The notes beneath the pieces were generated by a model. That model was not told the origin of the DNA. It worked only from the letters and a program-made list of their open reading frames with translations, and made no database searches. Position numbers and translations under genes: made by a program. Below are positions 27,525 to 37,813 of a DNA stretch of 64,000 nt, piece after piece. Positions within the stretch are counted from its first letter, which is position 1. Every line of letters begins with the position of its first letter. The DNA lies in contig NZ_CM001441.1 of assembly GCF_000244895.1 (NCBI RefSeq), positions 5,174,198-5,238,197 of the forward strand. Reading direction: 5' to 3'. The stretch is from Desulfosporosinus youngiae DSM 17734. GTDB taxonomy: Bacteria > Bacillota > Desulfitobacteriia > Desulfitobacteriales > Desulfitobacteriaceae.

Positions 27525-28772
27525 CTACTCCCGCAATCCCATTTGGGCCAGAGATGTAGCCGAATTGGCTACATCCTCAGATGCTGACCCTATTTGGCCG
27601 GCCGTCAAGGATAAGGCATCAATCTGTTGGGCAATTCCTCGAACTTGTTGGATACTGGCATCTATTGCGGCCATAATCTCTCCAAAGCGGTTCACCACTT
27701 CCCGGGCTTCCGCTGCCGCACCCTGCATAGCCTCAGTTGTTTGGGCAATCGAGTAGTTCACCGCAACTGTATTTTGCTTCGTAATCGTAATCAGTTCGCT
27801 GATTTCTTTAACCGACTGCCCGGAATGGCTGGCCAGCTTCTTCACTTCTTCTGCCACCACTCCGAAACCTCTTCCGCTGTCTCCGGCACGGGCAGCTTCG
27901 ATGGCCGCATTTAGGGCCAGGAGATTGGTTTGGGCGGCAATTTCTTTGATCACATCCGTGACCGAAGCTATACGCCCGGAGCTTCTATCAAGCTCCGCCA
28001 TTTTTCCTTGCATCTCCGAGGTCATACCGGCTAAGTTCAGCATCGTCTCTGAGATCATTTGAATCCTTCGTGCACCCTCTTGAGCTAAAGCATCTACTTG
28101 CCGGGAGAATTCAGCGGCCTCAGAAGCATTGCCCGATATTTGAGCAGTCGCCTCATTCATCTCTGCCGCAGAGGCTGCCGTTTCTTCTGATGTTGCAGCC
28201 AGTGCCTGACTGGCTTCACTAACCCTGCGCTGCAAGCTGTCAATCTCAGTTAAGGCCCTCTCTAATTCAGCTTTTTTATCGATTTCCGTCATATAGGATT
28301 GAATATAACTAGCCATGACGACTTGCTGGTCCAGGCTTAAAAGCCTCTGAACTGCCAAACCGGCACGAACAGCCTGGTCTGGCTTTCTGCGATAGTGTTT
28401 GAAAATCCTGGGTATAATTTCATCGCAAAAGAACTGGTTAGCACTCAGATAATAAAATGGCGGCAAGTCAATCCTCTTATGAACCTCCCCGATCTTAACA
28501 CGCCACTGGATAAACTCTTCATCAATTTTATCCGGGAAGAGTGAAAATAAGTACTTTTTCATAGTAACTTTCAGCTTTTCCACTGAGGAAAAGCGATCAA
28601 TGATTGCCTTAAGATCTGGAAAAGCAGTTACATGCGCATAAAAATTCCGGATGATTTCCTCAGCATCCCGCTCAATGACTGGTCGAACCTCTTTAAGCAG
28701 GGCCAACTGCCCCTCATCCATCCTCAGTAATTTAACAGCCTCATCTAAGCTAAACTGATGCAGTTGAATCAA
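27525..28772 (-). CDS. globin-coupled methyl-accepting chemotaxis transducer (HemAT-like)
   Basis: 415 residues, soluble, no membrane helix. The N-terminal about 170 residues are a sensor globin with proximal histidine H98 in '[20 protein letters not shown]'. A short coiled coil leads to the MCP signalling domain with the conserved hairpin '[38 protein letters not shown]'. In HemAT the haem binds oxygen and controls CheA. In an anaerobe it would be an oxygen- or NO-avoidance sensor. TTG 28772 follows AGGATGAAGG. Confidence 0.9.
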   Translation of the reverse strand: MIQLHQFSLDEAVKLLRMDEGQLALLKEVRPVIERDAEEIIRNFYAHVTAFPDLKAIIDRFSSVEKLKVTMKKYLFSLFPDKIDEEFIQWRVKIGEVHKRIDLPPFYYLSANQFFCDEIIPRIFKHYRRKPDQAVRAGLAVQRLLSLDQQVVMASYIQSYMTEIDKKAELERALTEIDSLQRRVSEASQALAATSEETAASAAEMNEATAQISGNASEAAEFSRQVDALAQEGARRIQMISETMLNLAGMTSEMQGKMAELDRSSGRIASVTDVIKEIAAQTNLLALNAAIEAARAGDSGRGFGVVAEEVKKLASHSGQSVKEISELITITKQNTVAVNYSIAQTTEAMQGAAAEAREVVNRFGEIMAAIDASIQQVRGIAQQIDALSLTAGQIGSASEDVANSATSLAQMGLRE

Positions 28773-29143
28773 TAACCTTCATCCTCTCTTATTAGCATCA
28801 TTGCCTATCACACTACACCCAATTTCCCTGTCGTTATCTGTAACCCGCTCTTTTCCTTCCGGATAAAATTCCTAAGGCAGCAAGCACCACATTTACCGTA
28901 CAATAAAAGTCATGCTCATCCTTGGCACAATGATCACAGATACAGCCCTATTTGAAATAATTCTTAATCTATAGTTCGATACTATAGTTCTATAATGTGC
29001 CAATGAAATCCTGCACAAATTATTAAAACTTTACCATTCTGTTGCCGCTTTAGTAAGATGATGCGTGAGTCCCGGCCATTACTGGAGCGCATAAAAAGAG
29101 AGCCGGCGGCTCTCTTTTTATGCGCTCTAGTTACTATGGATCT
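28773..29143. other. intergenic region upstream of the globin-coupled transducer
   Basis: 371 bases without a gene. It contains two copies of CTATAGTTC near 28970-28990, a run of AT-rich sequence and, at its far end, the 43-base hairpin described separately. No promoter of convincing spacing was found. Confidence 0.4.
29085..29127 (-). terminator. 21-bp-stem terminator after the zinc-ribbon gene
   Basis: GAGCGCATAAAAAGAGAGCC and its exact complement form an almost uninterrupted stem; T-runs lie inside the stem, and the hairpin sits 17 bases past the stop codon. Confidence 0.7.
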
Positions 29144-29356
29144 CTAGCCTGCACGACGTCTGGTAACTTGACGGGATAAGGGAAGTTGAAAAGACTCGGA
29201 TTTCGTTTCTAATCGCACCACGGTCCCATCCGACAATACCTCGTAAATCTTTACAACCCCATCCCCTTTCGTCCATTCATGGCAGCACTCTCTGCAATAA
29301 TAACGTTCACGGCCAATGCGGCCAATATCACGCGCTTCACACAGCGGGCAGTTCAT
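29144..29356 (-). CDS. small zinc-ribbon protein
   Basis: ATG 29356 is chosen for the AGGAG about 10 bases upstream; a longer version from 29407 is possible. 70 residues. 'MNCPLCEARDIGRIGRERYYCRECCHEW' forms a two-knuckle CxxC...CxxC zinc ribbon, followed by a short beta segment ('KIYEVLSDGTVVRLE'). The function is unknown; such proteins often bind nucleic acid or protein partners. Divergent from the CZB chemoreceptor. Confidence 0.65.
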   Translation of the reverse strand: MNCPLCEARDIGRIGRERYYCRECCHEWTKGDGVVKIYEVLSDGTVVRLETKSESFQLPLSRQVTRRRAG

Positions 29357-29666
29357 CTTACAGCAACTCCTATCAAGGATATTTAGGATATCCTTATTAT
29401 ACCTCACAATCCAGTTGTTTTTCCTTAAGAAATTGTGAAGCTTTTGTGTCTATTTACACTTAATATTTATTACTTTCCAGACATTCAGGCCGAGTAGAAT
29501 CCTGTCCATTCTTGATGAATAATAAAAAATATTTTTTCTTAAAGGCAGATATAGGCAGGATTTAAAGATTTTTAAAAGAAAATTGTATAATGTATATCCT
29601 TTTTTTCAAAACCCTTACACTATTCTGACTTTAATTATTTTTTATAAAAAGAAAGGCGGCGAATCA
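29357..29666. promoter_or_regulatory. divergent promoter region of the zinc-ribbon and CZB chemoreceptor genes
   Basis: 310 AT-rich bases. A TATAAT at 29586-29591 is a good -10 for the chemoreceptor but its -35 is weak. The long frame that opens at 29583 is ignored because the GTG at 29667 has the ribosome site. Confidence 0.4.
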
Positions 29667-31049
29667 GTGTTTACATTTAAACGGAATTCTGAGAATAACT
29701 CTACTCAGACTTCTCTTGATCTGGACGAGCTAAACAAATTAACAGAATGTCTGAAAAACTGTGATCTCAGCAAACCATTTGAGCTAGGGCTTTCTCCCTC
29801 CAGCTCCCTTTCCGGTGTCGTTAAGGTTATTAACGAAATCATCGAAGCTCGACAAGATGCAGCCGCCCGTACTATGCTCGATATTAATGGAGCGGTTGGG
29901 AAAATGACAGGTATGACCTCCATCCGGGAAATGCTGCAAAGAATTCAGGAACAGACACCTCAGATTGCCAATATGTCTGCACAGGCTGAAGAAATGGGCG
30001 CAGCCGCCAATGAAACAGCCTCCTCCGCTTCCAATGCCGCATCCTTTGTCGAACAATCTTTAAGTATGGCAACCTCCGGGGCGGATAAGATTCAACAAGC
30101 CGTTGGTTTTGTGGAAAACTCCTTTACCCAATTTGAGCAAGTAAGCAAACAAGTGCAGGATGTTTTGGATTCTATGGGCGAAATTGAACAAATTGTCGGT
30201 GTTATTGCCGGAGTTGCGGATCAGACAAACCTTTTAGCCTTAAATGCAGCCATCGAGGCCGCTCGGGCCGGGGAGCAAGGAAGAGGGTTTTCAGTTGTTG
30301 CAGATGAGGTACGCAAGTTAGCAGAGCACACCAAGACTTCCGTAACAGATATCAGGCAAAAGATCGACGATCTCAGCCATAATTCAAAGCGCACGGCGGA
30401 AGATATTCTCTCTCTCTCCCATATGATGAGCCAGGGAAAGTCGGTCATGCAAGGAGCCGGGCAAGAAGTTGAGCAAATCCTCCAACATGTAGTTACGATT
30501 TCACAAGATATCCAGCGTATTGCCTCCGGGAGTCAGGAACAGAGCGCCGTTGTCGAAGAGTTCGCGCAAATTATCAGTTCTATCAGCGAGTCCGCCAATA
30601 AAACCGAACGCGTCGCCCATCAAACCGGTGAAGGAATTTATGCGATCAGCCAACAACTGGGAGAACTTCGGACCAAACAAATTTCGAGCGTCCCAGCCAT
30701 TAATACTCACCAGGCCTTAGAGCTTTCCAAGACTGACCACCTCCTCTGGACCTGGCGAATCTATAATATGCTCTTAGGATATGAACATATTGATCCAAAC
30801 AGCGTAGGAACTCACCACGACTGCCGTTTAGGAAAATGGGCAGATGGACCGGAAACTAAAGCACTGCATCAAAATCCAACCTTCTCAAAACTTGCCTCTC
30901 CTCACGAACGCGTTCACGAACTCGCGCGCCAAGCCGCCTTTGCTTATAATCAAGGCAATATCCATCAGGCCAGCAGTCTTTTGGCTGAGATGTCTGAAGC
31001 ATCCCAGGAAGTCGTAAAAATTCTTGAAGAATTACAGGATCTTATTTAG
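29667..31049 (+). CDS. soluble methyl-accepting chemotaxis protein with C-terminal CZB domain
   Basis: GTG 29667 behind AAAGGCGG; 460 residues. No membrane helix. The signalling domain holds '[37 protein letters not shown]'. The C-terminal about 110 residues form a chemoreceptor zinc-binding (CZB) domain with the H...C...H...H pattern ('[15 protein letters not shown]', '[12 protein letters not shown]', 'HERVHELA'). CZB domains sense zinc or oxidants such as hypochlorous acid through the zinc-bound cysteine. The cytoplasmic location suggests sensing of internal state. Confidence 0.9.
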   Translation: MFTFKRNSENNSTQTSLDLDELNKLTECLKNCDLSKPFELGLSPSSSLSGVVKVINEIIEARQDAAARTMLDINGAVGKMTGMTSIREMLQRIQEQTPQIANMSAQAEEMGAAANETASSASNAASFVEQSLSMATSGADKIQQAVGFVENSFTQFEQVSKQVQDVLDSMGEIEQIVGVIAGVADQTNLLALNAAIEAARAGEQGRGFSVVADEVRKLAEHTKTSVTDIRQKIDDLSHNSKRTAEDILSLSHMMSQGKSVMQGAGQEVEQILQHVVTISQDIQRIASGSQEQSAVVEEFAQIISSISESANKTERVAHQTGEGIYAISQQLGELRTKQISSVPAINTHQALELSKTDHLLWTWRIYNMLLGYEHIDPNSVGTHHDCRLGKWADGPETKALHQNPTFSKLASPHERVHELARQAAFAYNQGNIHQASSLLAEMSEASQEVVKILEELQDLI

Positions 31050-31110
31050 TTAGAGGATATTCATTCATCAGTGGTGCCGCACAGCGGCATGGGAGTCTGA
31101 TAATAGAACA

Positions 31111-31156
31111 AAAGGGTCTGCACCAAACTTGTAAATAAGTTTGGTGCAGACCCTTT
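31111..31156. terminator. bidirectional terminator
   Basis: A perfect 20-base stem, AAAGGGTCTGCACCAAACTT and its complement, sits between two convergent genes (chemoreceptor and hydratase beta subunit). Confidence 0.85.
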
Positions 31157-31167
31157 CCTATGTTTTT

Positions 31168-31725
31168 CTAAGCTCTTCTGTATTGGGCTTTACCAATTTC
31201 ATAAAGATTATTTCCTTCATGATCAATGATCACCATCACCGGGAAATCTTTGACGACCAAACGTCGTACCGCTTCCGGTCCCAGCTCCGGATAAGCAATA
31301 ACTTCGGCTGAAACAATCCGTTTGGCAATGAGGGCGCCTGCTCCGCCGATTGCCCCAAAGTAGACGGCCCCGTATGTCTTCATGGCGTCAATCACCTCCG
31401 GAGCACGAAGTCCTTTGCCGATCATGCCTGTTAATCCTTTGGCAATCAGCTTTGGGGAATAGGCATCCATTCGCCCGCTGGTTGTTGGCCCGGCTGAACC
31501 GATCACCTGCCCTTCCTTGGCTGGTGTCGGCCCGACAAAATAGATGATTTGTTCATTCATTTCAAAAGGAAGGTCTTCCCCCCGCTCAAGAGCCTCAAGC
31601 ATTTTCTTATGAGCAGCATCCCGCCCGGTATAAATTACGCCGTTAATCAGAACATTGTCCCCGACTTTCAGAGCTTTAAGCTTCTCTTGGGTAAGCGGGG
31701 TTTCTATGCGGATAACCTCACTCAT
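31168..31725 (-). CDS. class I fumarase-type hydratase, beta subunit (fumarase or mesaconase)
   Basis: 185 residues; ATG 31725 follows GGGAGGGAAGG and overlaps the alpha-subunit stop by four bases. 'VGPTTSGRMDAYSPKLIAKG' and 'AVYFGAIGGAGALIAKRI' are the beta-subunit motifs of two-subunit class I fumarases and L-tartrate dehydratases. With the alpha subunit it forms an oxygen-sensitive iron-sulfur hydratase. Because it closes a cluster with glutamate mutase and methylaspartate ammonia-lyase, hydration of mesaconate to (S)-citramalate is a likely job; fumarate/malate remains possible. Confidence 0.85.
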   Translation of the reverse strand: MSEVIRIETPLTQEKLKALKVGDNVLINGVIYTGRDAAHKKMLEALERGEDLPFEMNEQIIYFVGPTPAKEGQVIGSAGPTTSGRMDAYSPKLIAKGLTGMIGKGLRAPEVIDAMKTYGAVYFGAIGGAGALIAKRIVSAEVIAYPELGPEAVRRLVVKDFPVMVIIDHEGNNLYEIGKAQYRRA

Positions 31726-32582
31726 TTGCCTTCCCTCCCTTGCAGCGTGATTTCCTTGTGACGTGTTGCATGACAATTAATGTTCACCGCAACCGGCATT
31801 CCGGCAATATGGGTGGGATATACCTCCAAATTGACCGCCAGGGCAGTTGTAAGTCCTCCAAAACCTTGAGGACCAATTCCTAACCGATTAATGCGGTCTA
31901 ATAACTCTTCCTCAATTTTAGCCAGCCGCTCCTCAGGATTATGGTTTCCCACTTCCCGCAATAAGGCCTTTTTAGCCAAGAACGTCGCTTTTTCCATGGT
32001 TCCGCCTATACCAACGCCGACAATAATGGGAGGACATGGGTTTCCACCCGCCCGGTCAACCGTGTCCACGACAAATTGCATGGCACCCTCAAGGCCCTCA
32101 GATGGTTTGCACATTTTAAGGCCTCCCATATTCTCACTGCCAAAACCTTTGGGTGCCACAACCAAATGCAGAGCGTCTCCGGGGACAATATCATAATGAA
32201 TCACCGCCGGTGTATTATCCCCCGTATTGACCCGCTCAAAGGGATCTTTCACAACGGATTTGCGCAAATATCCTTTATCATAACCACGGCGTACTCCCTC
32301 ATTAATTGCCTCAGTGAGACTCCCGCCGACGACATGCAGGTCCTGACCGATACTTACAAAAAGGACCGCCATTCCAGTGTCCTGACACATTGGAACCTGT
32401 TCCGTCCGGGCTATTTCAGCATTCTCAATCAGCCGTTCCAGCACCTCCCGGCCTAAGGGTGAAGGCTCATCCTTCAAAGCTTGGTGAAACCCTGTCATGA
32501 TATCCGAACCCAAGTTATAATTGGCGTCAATACAGAGCTTTTCAACGGCTGAACTAATTTCTTCCGCCATTATTTCTTTCAT
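31722..32582 (-). CDS. class I fumarase-type hydratase, alpha subunit (fumarase or mesaconase)
   Basis: 286 residues; ATG 32582 is preferred for GGAGG 6 bases ahead. Three cysteines expected to hold the 4Fe-4S cluster are visible: 'VPMCQDTG', 'GGLKMCKPSEG' and 'GGNPCPPIIVGVGIGG'. It is the catalytic-cluster half of the two-subunit class I fumarase family. Family members act on fumarate, mesaconate or tartrate, so the substrate must be taken from context, which here favours mesaconate. It lies 136 bases after the citXG gene. Confidence 0.88.
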   Translation of the reverse strand: MKEIMAEEISSAVEKLCIDANYNLGSDIMTGFHQALKDEPSPLGREVLERLIENAEIARTEQVPMCQDTGMAVLFVSIGQDLHVVGGSLTEAINEGVRRGYDKGYLRKSVVKDPFERVNTGDNTPAVIHYDIVPGDALHLVVAPKGFGSENMGGLKMCKPSEGLEGAMQFVVDTVDRAGGNPCPPIIVGVGIGGTMEKATFLAKKALLREVGNHNPEERLAKIEEELLDRINRLGIGPQGFGGLTTALAVNLEVYPTHIAGMPVAVNINCHATRHKEITLQGREGK

Positions 32583-32717
32583 TGGCTGCCTCCTATCCAA
32601 GTTTGTTTTCTAATTCCTTTGAACTCCTTACTCTGCACGGAGCAGGTATTCCGAATATTCTTACAGGTTGTTCTCATTTTACTCCACTGCCAACCTCAGA
32701 ACAAGGCATTCGAAATT

Positions 32718-34106
32718 CTATATCTTGGAAACATTCTTACTTTCCATATATTCTTCTAATAAATACAGAAAAACCGTTACCCCTAATAAATCCGCACTGC
32801 CTCCGGGACTGATATTACGTTTGCAGAAATCCTCGTTCATAGCTTCGATCCCTTTCAGCCCTTGAAGAGTCTTTACGCCCCCGATGGAAAGAATATAGCC
32901 GGCCTTATCCTGAACTTCCTTTAATGTCTCAAAGGAATGCCGATGCAGAATAGTTGAATCCTCGCAATGCTGCATAATAGCGAGAAGGGTTTGGATTAAC
33001 CTGGAATTTTGGCTTAACCCTTGATTTTCTTTGTAAAACCCCAGCGAAAAATCGAACACCGTGGGCAGTCCTCTCTCAACCTCTCCTCGTATTCCTTCAA
33101 CCTTATGGTTTAAGAACAGTCTCTCTCCATGGGTCAGCGCGAAAACATCCACCTGTTCTCCTATTCTGAACCCGCTGTATCTTGACCTCAGCTCTCTCTC
33201 GACCAAACCCTTGGTCATCTCTTTAATCAGACCTTGTAAGGACGAGAAGTTTAAGCCGCTGTAGAGTGCTTTTCCTCCGGCGGCACAGCAAATACCCAGT
33301 AAAAAAAACATTCCCTTACAGGTATTTACGCCTGAGGTTTTTTGAAGCATTTGCTGTTCACCCACTTGTCCGATTCGCCTTATTTCCAGGAAAATATCCT
33401 CCGGGGACTTTGGGGAAAACCCGGCCTTTGCACAATGTATTAAGGGTTTTATCAGAGAAGCGGCACTATCCAGGAACGTAAAGTAATCCATATCTTGATG
33501 AGCACCCCTGGATTCTTTGGATACCAGCCCGGGAGACGGACTGCAGGAGACCTCGTAGAGCATGGCTTGAACCGCAAGACCAGCTATATCCAGTGAGTAG
33601 GTTTCCTTCTTATAATTCTGATAGGTATCCTTAATGTATTGAATGACCTCAGACTCCCTATGCCGTCTTGACCTTACACAATGATGAGCATCCTCAGCAC
33701 ACAGATAGCATTTCCGGCTTGGATATCCGAGTTCTTGCCGGCTTAAGCTTTTGCCCAAAGAATCATAGACATCAATATCTAAACATCGTCCCAGACTATG
33801 GTCTTCCTCCAGGCCAATGGCTATCTTTTTCAAACTGGCAGCTTCTTGATTGACCGCCGCGTAGAAAATTGGTCCTTCTGCGCCTTGAAGCACACTCTTG
33901 CTCCAAATCTTATTCTGCAGCAGAGTGCAAATTACCGGTGTCATGTCCTTTATGAGGTTAACCGTTAGATCATTGGTTTTCTTCAGTCCCGGATAATTGA
34001 CTCTCATCACTAAGAGCGGGGTATTATAACGTTTCAAAAGGCTTTCAATGAGCGCAGCCCTTTTCTCCCTGGCTTCCAGGAGATCCCCGGCAGTATATTC
34101 CTTCAT
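32718..34106 (-). CDS. citXG: CitX-CitG fusion: lyase prosthetic-group synthesis and transfer
   Basis: 462 residues, the length of known CitXG fusions. The N-terminal about 170 residues match CitX ('REKRAALIESLLKRYNTPLLVMRVNYPG' and 'GRCLDIDVYDSLGKSLSRQELGYPSRKCYLC'), which transfers the triphosphoribosyl-dephospho-CoA group to the acyl-carrier subunit. The rest matches CitG ('EVSCSPSPGLVSKESRGAHQDMDYFTF', 'SGVNTCKGMFFLLGI' and 'SPGGSADLLGVT'), which makes that prosthetic group from dephospho-CoA and ATP. Only citrate-lyase-type enzymes need it. It starts three bases after citC. Confidence 0.9.
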   Translation of the reverse strand: MKEYTAGDLLEAREKRAALIESLLKRYNTPLLVMRVNYPGLKKTNDLTVNLIKDMTPVICTLLQNKIWSKSVLQGAEGPIFYAAVNQEAASLKKIAIGLEEDHSLGRCLDIDVYDSLGKSLSRQELGYPSRKCYLCAEDAHHCVRSRRHRESEVIQYIKDTYQNYKKETYSLDIAGLAVQAMLYEVSCSPSPGLVSKESRGAHQDMDYFTFLDSAASLIKPLIHCAKAGFSPKSPEDIFLEIRRIGQVGEQQMLQKTSGVNTCKGMFFLLGICCAAGGKALYSGLNFSSLQGLIKEMTKGLVERELRSRYSGFRIGEQVDVFALTHGERLFLNHKVEGIRGEVERGLPTVFDFSLGFYKENQGLSQNSRLIQTLLAIMQHCEDSTILHRHSFETLKEVQDKAGYILSIGGVKTLQGLKGIEAMNEDFCKRNISPGGSADLLGVTVFLYLLEEYMESKNVSKI

Positions 34107-34109
34107 CGT

Positions 34110-35174
34110 TCAGTGCGGAGAATCACTTCTTTTTATTTTCTCCGCAATCTCCCTTCCCTGGCATGTCTTTAAAAATTCTAAGGTAACTTCCGGCAGAAGA
34201 CCGCTTAGATCAGGAATCGTCTCCTTCTTCAGCAGGCTTCTGACCAGCGAAGCACTGATCGCCGTCTCACCAAAAGCCTTTCTCTTAATTTCAATCAGTT
34301 CAACCCCATAGGCAGGCAGCACCCTTTTTAAGGTCTCATTATAGACCTTCGTAGCCGGACAATAGGGTTCCTCTCCCACATATCTCTTCATGATGTTAAA
34401 GGCTTTACCAAAATACTTCCCGAAAATGGAGGAATCTAAGTCTGCATAAACCTTTAGTCTTTCCCCCTCTTCCCTTAGAAAGTAAGAAGGAAAGGTAGTG
34501 GCTGAGATCATATACTCCCCACTTGGCAGGACCTTAACATTCTTCAAATGTGCAGCTCCCCGGGAAACCAGTTCAAGCCTGGTTGCAAAGGGAAAGAGTG
34601 ATTTATCCTCCTCAACAATGAACACCAGAAGCTCTGCATTATCTTTAGAAGCTTCTTCAATTAAGAATTGATGGCCGAGGGTGAATGGATTACAGTTCAT
34701 TACCAAAGCCGCCTTTTCCCCATCCCCAATCCCATAATTCCTTTTCATTTCCTCTAACGCCTGACGGATATGATAAGCTCCATTTTCTAAAAGTGCGGCT
34801 TCCCCATTGCAATGGATCAGTTTGAAATTTAACGATGAAAAGATAGGAACCTGGGCGGGCTTGGTAAATACAAAAAAATGGCAGATCCCTTGACGAAAGA
34901 GTTTATCGATTAAAGCGGAAACCAAGGCAGAGGCTATTCCCTCCCCCCTCAGTTCATCTTTAACCGCAAAACACTTTAGAACATTTTTTGCCGTCGAACA
35001 GGTTGCGACAATAGCAGAACCTTGCGCCGACGGATTCCACGCCCCGTCTCTTATGACGAGCGTATAGTCCGCATCCTGATCCAGGACTAAGCCAAACTCC
35101 CGGAGAAAGGCGTCTACCTCTTCCCTTTCGTTCCGATTCCTGAGATTTACCTTTTCCATATGAGCGCCGTACAT
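34110..35174 (-). CDS. citC: lyase acetyl ligase CitC ([citrate (pro-3S)-lyase] ligase)
   Basis: 354 residues; ATG 35174 with AAGGAG. The N-terminal GNAT-like part ('FAVKDELRGEGIASALVSALID') and a nucleotidyl-transferase part with 'NCNPFTLGHQFLIEEA' and 'ISASLVRSLL' match CitC. It acetylates the thiol of the lyase prosthetic group with acetate and ATP, switching the enzyme on. Citramalate lyase of clostridia needs the same activation, so the gene does not decide the substrate. Confidence 0.9.
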   Translation of the reverse strand: MYGAHMEKVNLRNRNEREEVDAFLREFGLVLDQDADYTLVIRDGAWNPSAQGSAIVATCSTAKNVLKCFAVKDELRGEGIASALVSALIDKLFRQGICHFFVFTKPAQVPIFSSLNFKLIHCNGEAALLENGAYHIRQALEEMKRNYGIGDGEKAALVMNCNPFTLGHQFLIEEASKDNAELLVFIVEEDKSLFPFATRLELVSRGAAHLKNVKVLPSGEYMISATTFPSYFLREEGERLKVYADLDSSIFGKYFGKAFNIMKRYVGEEPYCPATKVYNETLKRVLPAYGVELIEIKRKAFGETAISASLVRSLLKKETIPDLSGLLPEVTLEFLKTCQGREIAEKIKRSDSPH

Positions 35175-35229
35175 ACTTATTCTCTCCTTGCTTCCCCTTA
35201 ATAGGACTTTGCGTCAAAGACGCAAAGGT

Positions 35230-36768
35230 CTACTTCACCTTCCTCACAACATCAATAACACTGCCATCCCGATACTCTACGACAGCGACAATCTCATCAG
35301 AGGGTTCAATAGCCTTCGGAATCCCGGTGATTGTTTCGGCCAATCCCTTCAATTCCTTGATCGTCATCAGGGGAAGCTTTGTCCTTCTTAATCTCTCAAG
35401 CAAATCGGTTCGTTGCGGATTGACAGCGATTCCCCGTTCTGTAACCAAAACATCAACACTTTCTCCCGGGGTTGTAACTGTCATCACCTTATCTTTGATG
35501 ATGGGGAGTCTGGCCTTCATTAAATTCGTTACCACAATTGCCAGCTTAGACCCTGCGGCTGTATCGCTGTGCCCGCCGGAGCCGCCCATGATGACTCCAT
35601 CCGAGCCTGTTGTAACATTTACATTAAAGTCTGTGTCGATTTCAGTCGCTCCCAGAATCATGATATCCAGATGGTTAACGACTGCTCCTTTAGTATGAGG
35701 GTTGCCGTACATAGAAGCCGACATGAATTGGTGGGCCGGATTGTCTCTATAAGACTGTATGGCTTTTAAGTCAAAGCATTGGACATCAAAGAGAGTTCTA
35801 AAAAGCCCTTCTTCCAGCATTTCTACAAGATATCCTGTAATTCCGCCGGAAGCGAAACTGCCAACCACTCCTTCCTGCCGCATGATCGTTTTCAGCTCCG
35901 CTGCCACCGCCAGAGAGGTTCCGCCTGCTCCGGTCTGAAAGGACATTCCTTCCCGGACTAAACCGGAGGCTTTAATCACTTCAGCTGCTCTTTTGGCGAT
36001 AATCAGCGCTACCGGATCCCTGGTGATTTTTGTAGTCCCTGAAACAATACCCTTAGGGTCCCCGATAGAGTCAACCTCCACCACGTAATCTATGAAAACC
36101 TGGCTGATTTCAATAGGGCAGGCGGGGTAGGGCACTAAATTATCCGTAATAGCGATGGTTCTATCGGCATACTCCGCATCCGCTGCCGCGTAGCCTAAGG
36201 ACCCACAAGCAGACTTACCATAAATCCCATTAATATTTCCGTAAGTATCCGCCGTAGGTGCCGCCAGAAAGGCGACATCGATATGCAGATCTCCGCTTTC
36301 TATAGCCCTTGCTCGTCCGCCATGGGTTTGCATGACCGCCGGTTTCTTCAATTTACCCTTGGATACAGCTTCCGCTACAGGACCGGACATATAATTTGTA
36401 ACCAGACCGGTTACCACTCCCTTTTCCATATGCTCAACCAGGGGAGCATGAACCGGGAAAATCGAGCTAGCCGCAACAGTCAGGTCCTTAATCCCTCTTG
36501 CGGCCAAGCTTTCCATAACCTTATTTAAGATAAAATCTCCATTTCTTAAATGATGGTGAAAGGAAATCGTCATTCCATCGGTGATGCCTAGTTTATCTAA
36601 AGCTTCATCCAGACCGGGCAGAACCTTTTCATGATTAGGGATTACACTGGTCAGCTTTGCTGCGGTCCGGGTTTTCGTCCCCACATCACTAAAGGCCCCT
36701 TGAAAAGGCTTAACCGGCCCATAACCCTGGATATAATCGGGAATTTCTCTGCCTGATATACTTGTCAT
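35230..36768 (-). CDS. citF: citrate- or citramalate-lyase alpha subunit (CoA-transferase type)
   Basis: 512 residues, normal length. 'GMTISFHHHLRNGDFILNKVMESLA', 'TGAGGTSLAVAAELKTIM' and 'GGSGGHSDTAAGSKLAIV' are CitF motifs. The subunit swaps the acetyl group on the carrier for the substrate, giving the acyl-thioester. ATG 36768 overlaps the citE stop. Close neighbours (mutase, ammonia-lyase) suggest that citramalate is the real substrate; no citrate carrier is present. Confidence 0.92.
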   Translation of the reverse strand: MTSISGREIPDYIQGYGPVKPFQGAFSDVGTKTRTAAKLTSVIPNHEKVLPGLDEALDKLGITDGMTISFHHHLRNGDFILNKVMESLAARGIKDLTVAASSIFPVHAPLVEHMEKGVVTGLVTNYMSGPVAEAVSKGKLKKPAVMQTHGGRARAIESGDLHIDVAFLAAPTADTYGNINGIYGKSACGSLGYAAADAEYADRTIAITDNLVPYPACPIEISQVFIDYVVEVDSIGDPKGIVSGTTKITRDPVALIIAKRAAEVIKASGLVREGMSFQTGAGGTSLAVAAELKTIMRQEGVVGSFASGGITGYLVEMLEEGLFRTLFDVQCFDLKAIQSYRDNPAHQFMSASMYGNPHTKGAVVNHLDIMILGATEIDTDFNVNVTTGSDGVIMGGSGGHSDTAAGSKLAIVVTNLMKARLPIIKDKVMTVTTPGESVDVLVTERGIAVNPQRTDLLERLRRTKLPLMTIKELKGLAETITGIPKAIEPSDEIVAVVEYRDGSVIDVVRKVK

Positions 36769-37658
36769 CTTGCTACTACCTCGTCACTGATAAGTCCCAG
36801 TCTGATGCCCTGACCGACCATGCAGGTTGCTCTCTGGATGACCGGAGCATCGATCATTTTTCCATCCAGGGAGCAGCATCCTTTGCCTTCCTTTTCCGCT
36901 TCCTCCATAGCATCCAATATTCTCAAAGCCTGTTTTAGCTCGGCTTTTGTGGGGGCGAAGACGGAATGAATCGTCTCAATCTGTCTTGGATTAATCGCCG
37001 CTTTACCGGTTAGACCCAAACCCTTTGCTTTAGCCGTATCCTTTTCCAGACCTTCATAATCGTTGATGTCTGTAAACGGAGTATCGATAGCATCCACCTT
37101 TAAAGCCCGGCACACGGTTGCTACTTTATTACGGGCATAAAAGATTTCTTGTCCCTCTTTGGTGCGTTCTATGCCCAGATCCGCCGTCAAATCTTCTCCT
37201 CCCAGCAGCACCCCAACCACTCGGCTGGAGGCCTTAATGATGTTATAAACATTTTCCAGACCCAGCGCGGTTTCTATCAGCGCCATGATTTTAATGCTCC
37301 CGGTCGTAAATCCTTCTTCTTTTTCTATTTTGTCGAGCAGTTGGGCCACCAGGCCAATACCTTCTTCATTGGCTTTAGGAATCAATAAGGTGTCCGGTTT
37401 TACCCGGGCAATCATCTCCACATCCTGAGGTCCAAATTCCGTATCTAAGGGATTTACTCTAACCACCACTTCCACCTGTGAGTAATCGATGGCTTTAATC
37501 CCTTCCCGGACTAATATTCGGGCACTATCTTTCTCCGTCAGACTTACTGCATCCTCTAAATCTAAAATGATGGAATCTGCTCCGAGGATCCCTGCATTTT
37601 GAAGCATTCCCGGGTTATTTCCCGGCATAAATAACATCGTTCTTCTCAACGTTTCCAC
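36765..37658 (-). CDS. citE: citrate- or citramalate-lyase beta subunit (CitE)
   Basis: 297 residues; GTG 37658 with AAGGTGG. TIM-barrel HpcH/HpaI-type lyase: 'LRRTMLFMPGNNPGML', 'ILDLEDAVSLTEKDSAR', 'IKIMALIETALGLENVYNI', 'LLGGEDLTADLGIERT' and 'KAAINPRQIE'. It cleaves the substrate-thioester into acetyl-carrier plus oxaloacetate (from citrate) or pyruvate (from citramalate). It overlaps citF by four bases; a 155-base gap separates it from citD, more than usual. Confidence 0.92.
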   Translation of the reverse strand: METLRRTMLFMPGNNPGMLQNAGILGADSIILDLEDAVSLTEKDSARILVREGIKAIDYSQVEVVVRVNPLDTEFGPQDVEMIARVKPDTLLIPKANEEGIGLVAQLLDKIEKEEGFTTGSIKIMALIETALGLENVYNIIKASSRVVGVLLGGEDLTADLGIERTKEGQEIFYARNKVATVCRALKVDAIDTPFTDINDYEGLEKDTAKAKGLGLTGKAAINPRQIETIHSVFAPTKAELKQALRILDAMEEAEKEGKGCCSLDGKMIDAPVIQRATCMVGQGIRLGLISDEVVAR

Positions 37659-37813
37659 ATTTAAACCACCTTAAGTAAGATACTTTATAATACTTCATTC
37701 TATAGCTTAACCCTGCCGTTTACACCAGAAACAACTTAACTTTGAATCTCACTATAGCATTTAACCTATTGCAATCGGTTTATTATGCTTGGCAATTCAT
37801 TTTGACAATTATG

